This document shows, in pieces, positions 57,005 to 64,000 of a stretch of DNA of 64,000 nucleotides. The position numbers and the translations under genes were made by a program. Origin of the DNA: Terriglobia bacterium (GTDB lineage Bacteria > Acidobacteriota > Terriglobia > Versatilivoradales > Versatilivoraceae); contig OX638355.1 of assembly GCA_951813285.1 (NCBI GenBank), forward strand, positions 1,984,653 through 2,048,652. Direction: 5' to 3'. The notes beneath the pieces were generated by a model. The model saw nothing but the letters and a program-made list of their open reading frames with translations. It did no database searches and had not been told where the DNA came from. Position 1 is the first letter of the stretch. Each line of letters starts with the position of its first letter.

Positions 57005-58246
57005 CTACTCCCCACCCTTCTTCCCCTTCGGCCAGGGTTTCCAGCGGATGGCCTGAAGGGTGTAGTGGCGGCCGGTGGGGCGGCCCGCCCGGCTCAGTTG
57101 TCCGTCGCCGGCCAGGGTGACTATGGTGCCGTCCTTTAGCACTACCGAGCCGGAATAGCCGTGGCCCCGGCTGAGCTTGTAGAGTTCGGGTTCCCAGGTT
57201 TGGCCTCCGTCCCAACTGACCCGGGCCAGCATGGCGCCCCCGTCGGCGTAGGGGTAGCGGTTCTCGAAGGTGGCCACCACGCCTCCTCCCGGCAGGGCGG
57301 CCAGATCCCCGTGAGCCTGACCGTACATGCGGGTGAGGGGGCGACGGCTGTGCCAGGTGCGCCCCCCATCTTCCGAGTTGGCCAACTGCACCGTCTTGCT
57401 GTCGTGTTTCCCGCTCTCATTGCGAAAGGCCGCCAGCACTCGCCGGCCGCCCAGGTGCAGGAAGCCGGTTTCGGCGATCTTGGGCAGGTAGGAATCGAAC
57501 TTCCAGGTTTTTCCGCTGTCGGTGCTTCGGAAGATCACCATACCGCCCTGTTCCGGGACATTCGGGTCCAGCGATCCTCCATATCCATCCAGGTTGGCCA
57601 GAAGCTCGCAGCCGCCCAGGCTGACGATGTGATTGCCGTCGCCCCCGGCTTTCTTGAAGGGATGTTTCAAGGGATCGCCGGCTTGCCAGGTTCGGCCGCC
57701 GTCGCTGGATCGGGAGATGACCGCCGGGTAGGCCGGGTTCTCCGACTCCGGGTCGATGGGGAGCAGCCCCCGGTGAGCGTGGGCCAGGAAGATGTACTCG
57801 TCATTGCTTCCGAAGGCGGCGGTGCTGACCGGTTGGCCCTCCCGGGCGCCGGCAAGGTTGTCCAGCTTCCTTCCCTGCCAGCTTCGGCCTTCGTCGGTGG
57901 AGTGGTAGAGGTAGCGGCCGAAGGCGGCGTAGAGGGTACCGTCGCCCGTCCGGCCGACTCGCCCCGTCAGCTTCCAGGGCGACTTGGGAACCGGCAGCCG
58001 CAGCCGCTGGGCGGGCAGGGTTCCCAGCTTGCGATAGATGGCTCGCATGGCTCCCAGGGTGGTCAGGGGAGATTCCAGCGCCCACTTGCCGGCCGATTGC
58101 CAGTAGGGATCGGCCTCCAGCACCTCGATCGGATAGTCGAGCGACGGGTCCTCACGGCTCTCGAGGGTTTGAGCCTGGATGGGGGAGGCGGCAATGGTGA
58201 AGACCAGTGCGCCAAGGAAAATAGCAAGGATAGTTTGGTGTCTCAT
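57005..58246 (-). CDS. sialidase-like (BNR/Asp-box) secreted propeller protein
   Basis: A 413-residue secreted protein with signal peptide (LAIFLGALVFTIAASPIQAQ). It contains several Asp-box motifs: STDEGRSWQG, SSDGGRTWQA, STDSGKTWKF, NSEDGGRTWHS and SWDGGQTWEPE. No Arg-Ile-Pro motif is seen at the beginning, so it may be a sugar-binding or non-sialidase member. ATG 58246 starts the signal peptide. The degenerate copy at 55506-55852 was made from this type of gene. It is adjacent to long repeats starting at 58318. Confidence 0.84.
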   Translation of the reverse strand: MRHQTILAIFLGALVFTIAASPIQAQTLESREDPSLDYPIEVLEADPYWQSAGKWALESPLTTLGAMRAIYRKLGTLPAQRLRLPVPKSPWKLTGRVGRTGDGTLYAAFGRYLYHSTDEGRSWQGRKLDNLAGAREGQPVSTAAFGSNDEYIFLAHAHRGLLPIDPESENPAYPAVISRSSDGGRTWQAGDPLKHPFKKAGGDGNHIVSLGGCELLANLDGYGGSLDPNVPEQGGMVIFRSTDSGKTWKFDSYLPKIAETGFLHLGGRRVLAAFRNESGKHDSKTVQLANSEDGGRTWHSRRPLTRMYGQAHGDLAALPGGGVVATFENRYPYADGGAMLARVSWDGGQTWEPELYKLSRGHGYSGSVVLKDGTIVTLAGDGQLSRAGRPTGRHYTLQAIRWKPWPKGKKGGE

Positions 58247-58317
58247 GGGGGAACATTTTTCAGAATGCAGTGATATTGTCAAGTGGGAGGCAGGGGAAGG
58301 GGAGGTGGAACCATGCC

Positions 58318-58829
58318 TTGCACGGTGATATGGGAACGGTGTCGTTCCCGGTTGATCGACCTGGGAGAAGCAGGTGAAGCCGTGCCGGGTCTTGTGCGGG
58401 CGGGACGCCCGCGTTCCCGGGTGGGCATCGTCCACACATTAAACCGGGAACATGGTTTACATCGTGCCCGGGAATCGGGCAAGACGCCTTATGCAAGCCT
58501 CAAGAATCACTCCCCCCTTGAGGGGGAGTCGGAGAGACAAGGGCGACGCCCGCGGTGGAGCTGGAGGGGGGCAGACACGGTGTCGCGAGGGGGCGGAGCC
58601 CGCCGTCGAGCCGGAGGGGGGCCAACGCGGCGTCCCGTAAGTGAGAGTCAGCGTTGCGTCGGTGGTGCAGGGCGCCAGCTCGGGCGTCTCGCCCGCACAA
58701 GACCCGGCATGATGGAAGAGATCCCCGTAAAGGCGGGTTCGGTGCGCATTGTAAGGGTGTGCCGTGGACTGCAGGCTGTTTGCAGGAATAAGGATGCGGG
58801 CGGGACGCCCGCGCTCCCGGGGGGGCATA
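58318..58829. repeat. long repeat block, left copy
   Basis: Shared with 60940-61391: GGTTGATCGACGTGGGG-like, GTGCGGGCGGGACGCCCGCG, TTAAACCGGGAACATGGTTT, ACATCGTGCCCGGGAATCGG, AATCACTCCCCCCTTGAGGG, GCATGATGGAAGAGA and AGGCGGGTTCGGTGCG. Contains two R1 modules. Bracket with the right copy encloses the glycosidase-like gene. 58247-58317 shows nothing. Confidence 0.8.
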
Positions 58830-58876
58830 GTCCGGCAGCATCCTTTGCACCGAGGTTGGCTGATGGAGACGTCACT

Positions 58877-60373
58877 GTGAGCATCCCCAGGCTTCCAAGG
58901 GATCGGCCGGAAGTTTTTTCTTTCAAGAGCGTCCTGGTTTCGCTTGGGCTGGTCTTCTGCGGCGTTCGGATGATGTTTGCTCCCGATCCTCCCCTGACCA
59001 TTGGACAGCAGAAGCAGTTGCTGGTCGATGACCATGTCGTGGCTTCCACCTCGGGGCTCGATCGCCGGCTTGGGGAGGTGGTCAAACATCCCCGCCCGGT
59101 GCTGATGCCGGACCGGCGCTGGGATGACCCCTCGGCCTTTGGCGGTTACTTGACGGTTCTGCGCGACCAGCCGGGCGACAGGTTTCAGATGTGGTATGGG
59201 GCCGGGGAAGAGAAGGGGATCGGCTATGCGGAGTCCGAGGACGGAATCCATTGGACCAGGCCTCGTGTCTCCTCCGACGGCAGGTCGAACATTGTCTTCG
59301 ACGCCAGGGGGCACATGAGTATCTTCATCGATCCCCATGAGGCCGACCCGCGCCACCGTTACAAGGCGGCCTACTATGGTCCTGGAGTCAGGGCCGCCCT
59401 GGCCCACTCGGCAGACGGCATTCAATGGATCAGCTATAACCAGGGCCAACCGGTCACCGGCAGGGCGGCCGACACCCACAACCAGATCCTGTGGGATCCA
59501 CTGGCGCGGGTATACCGTCTCTACACCCGCAGCGACTTCGGAGACGATGACGTCAATGAGTGGCGGGGCAACCGCTCCATGGTCAACCCCGACGTGAAGG
59601 CCGACCCCACCGGCTGGACGACCGTGAGAAGCTGGAAGTTCGACCGTGAGGGAGCGAGTGAGCGGTGGCGCCGCCAGATCTACGGGCTGACCGACTGGAT
59701 TTACCAAGGGCTGCATTTCGCCCTGATGAGCGTCTACGAGTTTCCGCCCAGGGCAATTCCGCCGCCCTACGCCGACAAGCCCGACTTCCGCACGCGCCAC
59801 CAGCGGGACATCATGAACTTCTACATTGCGACCAGCCGGGATGGCGACGACTGGGACCTCGGCTGGGTCTACGACGGCAAGCCCATGGTCCGGCGGGGCC
59901 CGGAGGGATCCTTCGACAAGGACATGATCATGCCGGCCTCCCAGGTTGTGACCTGGAAGGATCGTCATTGGATCTATTACGGCGCCGGCAATGAACGCCA
60001 CTGGTGTTTGAAGCGACGGAATGTCATTGGACTGGCCACGCTGCCGCTGGATCGATGGGTGGCCCTGGCTGCCGCCGAAGAGGGGGGCGAGCTGGTCACC
60101 CGGCCGTTCCGGCTGGAGGGAGATCATCTCGAGGTCAATGTGGATGCGCGGCACGGAGAATTCCGCGCCGAAGTGCTCGACCCGATTCGCGGGGCTATCG
60201 ATGGCTTCGGGCGAGATGAGGCCAAGCCATACGCCGGGGTGGATGAATTGCGGCTTCGGCCCGGCTGGAAGCGGTTTCCCGACCTGAAGCGACTGCGGGG
60301 CAGGGTGGTCCAGCTCAAGTTCCACCTGAGGCAGGCCAGGCTGTACGCGTTTCAGATTCGAAGTGACGGGTGA
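58877..60373 (+). CDS. secreted five-bladed-propeller glycosidase-like protein
   Basis: A 498-residue protein with hydrophobic N-terminus (FSFKSVLVSLGLVFCGVRMM). The body resembles GH43/GH32-type propellers: LLVDDHVV, FQMWYGAGEEKGIGYAESEDGIHWTRP, AALAHSADGIQWI, ILWDPLARVYRLYTRSDF, FYIATSRDGDDWDLG and WIYYGAGNERH. Acidic residues occur in each blade but no catalytic triad could be fixed. GTG 58877 follows GGAG by about 8 bases. It is bracketed by direct repeats, and a terminal beta-sandwich (EVNVDARHGEFRAEVLDPI) is present. Confidence 0.82.
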   Translation: MSIPRLPRDRPEVFSFKSVLVSLGLVFCGVRMMFAPDPPLTIGQQKQLLVDDHVVASTSGLDRRLGEVVKHPRPVLMPDRRWDDPSAFGGYLTVLRDQPGDRFQMWYGAGEEKGIGYAESEDGIHWTRPRVSSDGRSNIVFDARGHMSIFIDPHEADPRHRYKAAYYGPGVRAALAHSADGIQWISYNQGQPVTGRAADTHNQILWDPLARVYRLYTRSDFGDDDVNEWRGNRSMVNPDVKADPTGWTTVRSWKFDREGASERWRRQIYGLTDWIYQGLHFALMSVYEFPPRAIPPPYADKPDFRTRHQRDIMNFYIATSRDGDDWDLGWVYDGKPMVRRGPEGSFDKDMIMPASQVVTWKDRHWIYYGAGNERHWCLKRRNVIGLATLPLDRWVALAAAEEGGELVTRPFRLEGDHLEVNVDARHGEFRAEVLDPIRGAIDGFGRDEAKPYAGVDELRLRPGWKRFPDLKRLRGRVVQLKFHLRQARLYAFQIRSDG

Positions 60374-60939
60374 GAGATTGCTTTTTGGAGAATGCTTCAG
60401 GGTACAGACTGCGCTGGGTCCGTTCAGGCCTGTTTGAGACCGAACACCAGGTGTGATTGCTGCCGCCGCCTTCGCGGCTTGCTGGCGCCCCCGGGGGCGT
60501 CTGTCTCAAGACTGCAGCCGCCGGTGGGTTCAGATCCAATACATCCTTGAGGCTTTTGCAAAATGCGGAATGGGGCATCTCCATGAAACAATAGAGAACA
60601 GACCTGCCCCGCGACTGACCTCTCCCCTGGCTTCTCCCGGGAAAGGTCCGGCTGCCCGGCGAATGGGAAACGGCTCAACCACAAAAAGCACAAAAGGCAC
60701 AAAACAGGGCTCCAGTCTTGCCCAATCCCGTTTTTGTGCCTTTTGTGGCCGTTCCACGGAGAGCCGTGTTCTGTGAACCCGGATGTCTCAATGAGATTTG
60801 AGACCTGCCGATTCCGGCTTTTGTGCCTTTTGTGGCCATTCAGGCACAGAGCCGACCTGCCCCTCGCATTCCCTGTCCCCTCTCCCAACCCCTAAATCCG
60901 TCGCCTACAGAATCTTGCAAAAGGCTCCCTTTACACAAG
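60374..60939. other. intergenic, no supported gene; R3 repeat at 60545-60842
   Basis: TTTTGCAAAATGCGGAATGG is followed by CACAAAAAGCACAAAAGGCA and, inverted, TTTTTGTGCCTTTTGTGGCC at about 60729 and 60818. It resembles the R3 stretches near 14095, 34640 and 43010. No reading frame here is supported by family similarity. Confidence 0.6.
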
Positions 60940-61735
60940 AAACGGGGAACGGCGCCGTTCCCGGTTGATCGACGTGGGGGAGATCGGTGTGGCTGCGCCA
61001 CGTATTGTGCGGGCGGGACGCCCGCGCTCCCGGGTGGGGCATCGTCCACGCATTAAACCGGGAACATGGTTTACATCGTGCCCGGGAATCGGGCAAGGCT
61101 CCTTGTGCAAGCCTCAAGAATCACTCCCCCCTTGAGGGGGAGTCGGCAAAGACACGGGCGGAGCCCGCCGTCGAGCCGGAGGGGGGCCGACGCGGCGTTC
61201 CGTAAGTGAGAGTCAGCGTTGCGTCGGTGGTGCAGGGCGCCAGCCCGGGGGTCTCGCCCGCACAAGACCCGGCATGATGGAAGAGACCCCTGTAAAGGCG
61301 GGTTCGGTGCGCGTTGTAAGGGAGTGCCTGGACCGCAGGCTGGTTGCAGGAATAAGGATGCGGGCGGGACGCCCGCGCTCCCGGGGGGGCATCGTCCACA
61401 CATTAAACCGCAAACATGGTTTACATCCTGCCCGGGAATCGGGCAAGAGGCTTGGTGCAGGCCTCAAGTATCACTCCCCCTTGAGGGGGAGTCGGCAAGA
61501 GGGCGGAGCCCGCCGTCGAGCCGGAGGGGGGCCAACGCGGCGTTCCGTAAGTGAGAGCGAGCGTTGGGTCGGTGGTGCAGGGCGCCAGCCCGGGGGTCTC
61601 GCCCGCACAAGACCCGGCATGATGGAAGAGACCCCTGTAAAGGCGGGTTCGGCGCGCGTTGTAAGGGCGTGGGGTGGACCGCAGGCTGTTTGCAGGAATA
61701 GGGATGCGGGCGGGACGCCCGCGCTCCCGGGTGGG
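60940..61735. repeat. long repeat block, right copies (two in tandem)
   Basis: Copies 60940-61391 and 61389-61735 each hold TTAAACCG, AACATGGTTTACATC, CTTGAGGGGGAGTCGGCAA, GTCGAGCCGGAGGGGGG, TCCGTAAGTGAGAG, GGTCTCGCCCGCACAAGACC, GGTTCGGTGCG or GGTTCGGCGCG, and end in GATGCGGGCGGGACGCCCGC. The left copy at 58318-58829 is related. They contain no supported gene; the many open frames come from repeat sequence. Confidence 0.85.
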
Positions 61736-61759
61736 CGTCTACGACTTTTTTCAGGGGGC

Positions 61760-62716
61760 TCAGAATCGGAACACGGCCAGCACGGGGAGGTGGTCGCTGG
61801 CGGCGATGCTTTTGGGGTCGTTGGGGTCGAGGGCGGCTGCGCCGCGAGCCACGATCTCGATGGACTCCAGGCGGTCGGCGATGTCGGGGGTGCAGAAGAT
61901 GTAGTCGATGCCGCCCCGGGTGCGGTCTCCCTTGAGGCTGGTGGTGGTATGAGGGAGGCCCAGGTGGGCAAAGGCATCCACCAGTCCCATGCGGTGGAAT
62001 CGTTTGTACAGCAGGTGGGTCCGCTGGATGTTCCAGTCGCCCATCCAGATCATGGGGCGCTCGAGGGCGCGGTCCAGGCGGCAGACCTCCTCGATGAGGT
62101 CCATCTCGGCGTCGGGGTTTGGATCGTAGTGCCCTCCGTAGATCAGGATCTCCTGTCCCCCGGGCAGGCGAGCCAGAGAACGGCCCAGGAACCGCTTGAT
62201 GACTACCTGGCCCTCCATCTCCAGGAAGGTCAGATTCAGGTTGTCGAGCAGCGGGTATCGACTCAGGGTGGCGCCGGCGCAGTGCTTGTGGTGGGAAGCC
62301 GGGAAGAAACTGGCCAGGTACCCCAACCGCTCGATCAGCCGGAGCTGCAGGGGCTTGTCATAGTCGCATTCCTGCAGGGAAGCCAGGTGGGCGTCCAGCA
62401 TCCCCAGGGTTCTGAGCTGGATGTCCAGCTTTTCCTGGGGGTCGCTCTTCCAACGCGCCGTTCCAAGGTCCTCCGGATAGCCTCTGAAGTTGTGAATGTT
62501 GAATGTCAGCACCCGAAGCCGCAGCCCGGTGTCGCGGGGTTTGGCCGGCGGGGGTGGCAGGGTGGCGTTGTGGGCCTGCAGGGCCTCCAGGGTCTTGATG
62601 ACAGTGCCGCTCATGCTGAGCCACTTCCGCTCGCTCTCTGCTTGATCGGTTGCGGCCGCAATGGCCAGGAAGACAATCAGGGTGACGAGCAGTTGAGTTG
62701 ATGCTTTCATGTTCAT
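61760..62716 (-). CDS. secreted endonuclease/exonuclease/phosphatase (EEP) family protein
   Basis: A 318-residue exported enzyme with an N-terminal signal peptide (STQLLVTLIVFLAIAAAT). EEP motifs: RVLTFNIHNFRG (Asn metal-side), ASLQECDY (catalytic Glu), YGGHYDPNP, WMGDWNIQRTH (Asp and Asn), GGIDYIFC and ASDHLPVLAVF (catalytic His). All active-site positions look present. Substrates could be DNA, phospholipids or phosphosugars. It is oriented toward the repeat block. Confidence 0.87.
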   Translation of the reverse strand: MNMKASTQLLVTLIVFLAIAAATDQAESERKWLSMSGTVIKTLEALQAHNATLPPPPAKPRDTGLRLRVLTFNIHNFRGYPEDLGTARWKSDPQEKLDIQLRTLGMLDAHLASLQECDYDKPLQLRLIERLGYLASFFPASHHKHCAGATLSRYPLLDNLNLTFLEMEGQVVIKRFLGRSLARLPGGQEILIYGGHYDPNPDAEMDLIEEVCRLDRALERPMIWMGDWNIQRTHLLYKRFHRMGLVDAFAHLGLPHTTTSLKGDRTRGGIDYIFCTPDIADRLESIEIVARGAAALDPNDPKSIAASDHLPVLAVFRF

Positions 62717-62785
62717 GGGATCAAGACCCCAGAGTGTAATCGATTGCGTTGCCCGGTTATTGCCTCGGGGGTGGGGAAGGGCCGG

Positions 62786-63127
62786 TCAGCCCCTGATGGA
62801 AGTGGTCGATGGCTTTTCTACGAACCGGGCCAGCTTCAGGTAGAAAACGATCAGCAGGGCGAAAGTCAGGGAGATCAGAAGTAGCAAAACAGGGATGATG
62901 ATTTCGGGAGAACGCGGGGCCGGATTGAGGATGAGCCATAGGATTATCGGCACGTCGGGCAGGAGGGTCAGTACCAGGATGGTCGCGAGACTCTTGGGTG
63001 TGATGCGCAGCACCTGCTCGCATTGGGGGCATGTGACCTCGGCCTTGTCCAGGGTGCCGGATTTCAATGCTTTCCAAAGCAGATGGCGAGGCAACTCTGT
63101 GTGGCATTTCATGCAGTTGGCTGCCAT
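62786..63127 (-). CDS. small zinc-ribbon membrane protein
   Basis: A 113-residue protein. The N-terminal 50 residues have a zinc ribbon (CMKC and CPQC), and the remainder has two membrane segments (ATILVLTLLPDVPIILWLIL and IIIPVLLLLISLTFALLIVFYL). The sequence resembles CXXC-20-CXXC-type proteins with transmembrane tails of unknown function. ATG 63127 follows AAGGAGG. It is probably cotranscribed with the dioxygenase 40 bases upstream. Confidence 0.75.
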   Translation of the reverse strand: MAANCMKCHTELPRHLLWKALKSGTLDKAEVTCPQCEQVLRITPKSLATILVLTLLPDVPIILWLILNPAPRSPEIIIPVLLLLISLTFALLIVFYLKLARFVEKPSTTSIRG

Positions 63128-63166
63128 GGGTCCTCCTTGGGTTCAAGTCTTGCCCGGCTCCGGGCG

Positions 63167-63970
63167 CTAACTGGTCCGCTCCCAGCGGCTGGCGTCGATG
63201 CCGGGTCCCTCGCTGGCCATGTTGGGAGGCTTGTTTCCGCCCTCGAAGTGCCAGATGCGGGTGTTGGGATCGGCCATGAGCTCCCGAACGGCAGGGGGCA
63301 CCTTGGACAGTTCCTCCGGGTCCCACGGCTTGATCTTGTCGCTGGGTCCGGCCCAGGAGGGGCGGTAGGCCAGTCCCAGCATCTCGCGGGCGTAGGTGCC
63401 GATGTTGGGGTAGTTCCCGTGAAAGACGTTCTGGTTGATCAGCACGGCCGAGCCTGCCTTGCAGGTGACCATGGTCTGCTCGGGATGCTCCTCGTAGCGG
63501 AGGTAGGGATTGCCGTCATGATGAAAGCTCAGATGAGAGCGCGGCACCACCTTGAAGGCCGACACTTCGGGAGTGAGGTCCTGCAGGTAGTAGAGCACTC
63601 GAATCAGGCGGGGGCAGCTCTGCTCGTAGCCGAAGATCTCCGATCCCCAGGGCTGCCCGTCGCAGTGCAGGCTGATTCCGGGATGGCCGGGCTCGGAGCG
63701 GGCGTAGTCGTAGCTCATGAAGATCAGCTCGGGGCCGCACATGGCTTTGAGGAAGCTGATGAGGGGAGGATGGGCGATCAGTTCGGTGATGGCTCCGCCC
63801 CGGAACTGGATATCCTGGCACCCCCTCTGATGGACGCTGTAGTCGACGTGGAAGGTCTCGAACTTGCCGGCCTCGGCCTGAAGCCGCCGGATGTGGTCCG
63901 GGTCCAGCAGGTCGGGCAGGACCAGGTAGCCTTCCACCTCCAGGTGCTCGATGCGTTCCCCCAGGGTCAT
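63167..63970 (-). CDS. phytanoyl-CoA dioxygenase (PhyH) family protein
   Basis: A 267-residue Fe(II)/2-oxoglutarate dioxygenase. EVEGYLVLPDLLDPDHIRRL is the PhyH N-terminus, SLHCDGQPWGSE gives the first His and Asp of the iron site, and VFHGNYPN gives the last His. HSDG-like spacing is normal. The substrate is unknown. The start at 63970 is provisional: the frame stays open beyond it to the window edge. There are many PhyH paralogs in such genomes, usually acting on secondary metabolites. Confidence 0.84.
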   Translation of the reverse strand: MTLGERIEHLEVEGYLVLPDLLDPDHIRRLQAEAGKFETFHVDYSVHQRGCQDIQFRGGAITELIAHPPLISFLKAMCGPELIFMSYDYARSEPGHPGISLHCDGQPWGSEIFGYEQSCPRLIRVLYYLQDLTPEVSAFKVVPRSHLSFHHDGNPYLRYEEHPEQTMVTCKAGSAVLINQNVFHGNYPNIGTYAREMLGLAYRPSWAGPSDKIKPWDPEELSKVPPAVRELMADPNTRIWHFEGGNKPPNMASEGPGIDASRWERTS

Positions 63971-64000
63971 CCCGGCCCAATCGGTTTCAACGATGCGATC

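Noticed and set aside
61274-62701. Large plus-strand frames in the repeat block and EEP gene region
   Set aside because: They are translations of repeat sequence and the antisense of the EEP gene.

Overview
The window is GC-rich, densely coded on both strands, and has the gene content of a free-living Gram-negative-type bacterium. The best guess is an Acidobacteriota member (Bryobacterales/Solibacterales-like), at moderate confidence. The clues are a LysW carrier-protein amino-acid cluster, a cytochrome/DUF1549/DUF1553 gene paired with a DUF1501 gene, a PQQ dehydrogenase with its own cytochrome c, several Tat-exported oxidoreductases, sialidase-like propellers, and families of GC-rich palindromic repeats between genes. 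No rRNA, CRISPR array or complete insertion sequence was seen. Two tRNAs are present: Leu-CAG (minus, 37988-38074) and Met-CAT (plus, 40688-40763).

Layout. 1-6448: a PBP4-type carboxypeptidase cut by the window edge, then a promoter-led operon lysW-lysX-lysY-(secreted beta-sandwich protein)-(secreted serine-less alpha/beta-hydrolase)-lysZ. 6443-8549: two toxin-antitoxin loci back to back, one with a GNAT gene. 8818-13593: the PSD1/DUF1501 pair. 13594-14669: a repeat island. 14670-24190: a small membrane protein, a 3D-domain lipoprotein, a Gfo/Idh oxidoreductase, a GSA-type aminotransferase, a cytochrome c plus PQQ dehydrogenase, and a Cache/solute-binding fusion. 24191-29491: a 1766-residue exonuclease-RecQ-UvrD fusion helicase. 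29502-37942: tandem aldo/keto reductases, a divergent Nramp-like transporter, a membrane-anchored propeller and an enolase-superfamily protein. 38213-41673: RNase R, tRNA-Met and a LysR regulator that runs into the tRNA. 42080-47991: two copies of an unknown small gene around a secreted catalase-peroxidase and an oxyR relic. 48098-50588: an amidohydrolase and a sialidase lipoprotein. 50787-54349: a compact cassette of SprT-like protease, HIT-PLD-SF2 helicase fusion and a small gene. 54353-58246: a plastic region with a MITE-like inverted repeat, a duplicated ZIP-transporter/sialidase block whose two copies decayed reciprocally, a relic of a type III DNA methyltransferase and a VapBC pair. 58318-61735: a glycosidase-like gene bracketed by long repeats. 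61760-64000: a secreted EEP phosphatase/nuclease, a zinc-ribbon membrane protein and a PhyH dioxygenase.

How the genes work together. The Lys genes form the carrier-protein branch of lysine (or arginine) synthesis: LysW carries the amino acid, LysX attaches it, LysZ phosphorylates it and LysY reduces it. The late enzymes LysJ and LysK are absent here. The cytochrome at 18553 probably takes electrons from the PQQ dehydrogenase at 19511. The sialidases, glycosidase-like gene, enolase-superfamily protein, aldo/keto reductases, Gfo/Idh and PhyH proteins suggest scavenging of sugars and organic matter. RNase R, the big helicase fusion and the SprT/HIT-PLD-helicase cassette handle nucleic acids; the last, with the TA loci and methyltransferase relic, looks like defence or repair cargo.

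The best candidates for something new are the SprT/HIT-PLD-SF2 cassette, the Cache-solute-binding fusion, the two extra secreted proteins inside the lysW operon, and the reciprocal decay of the duplicated ZIP/sialidase block. All functional statements are by motif recognition and reading; no database search was run.
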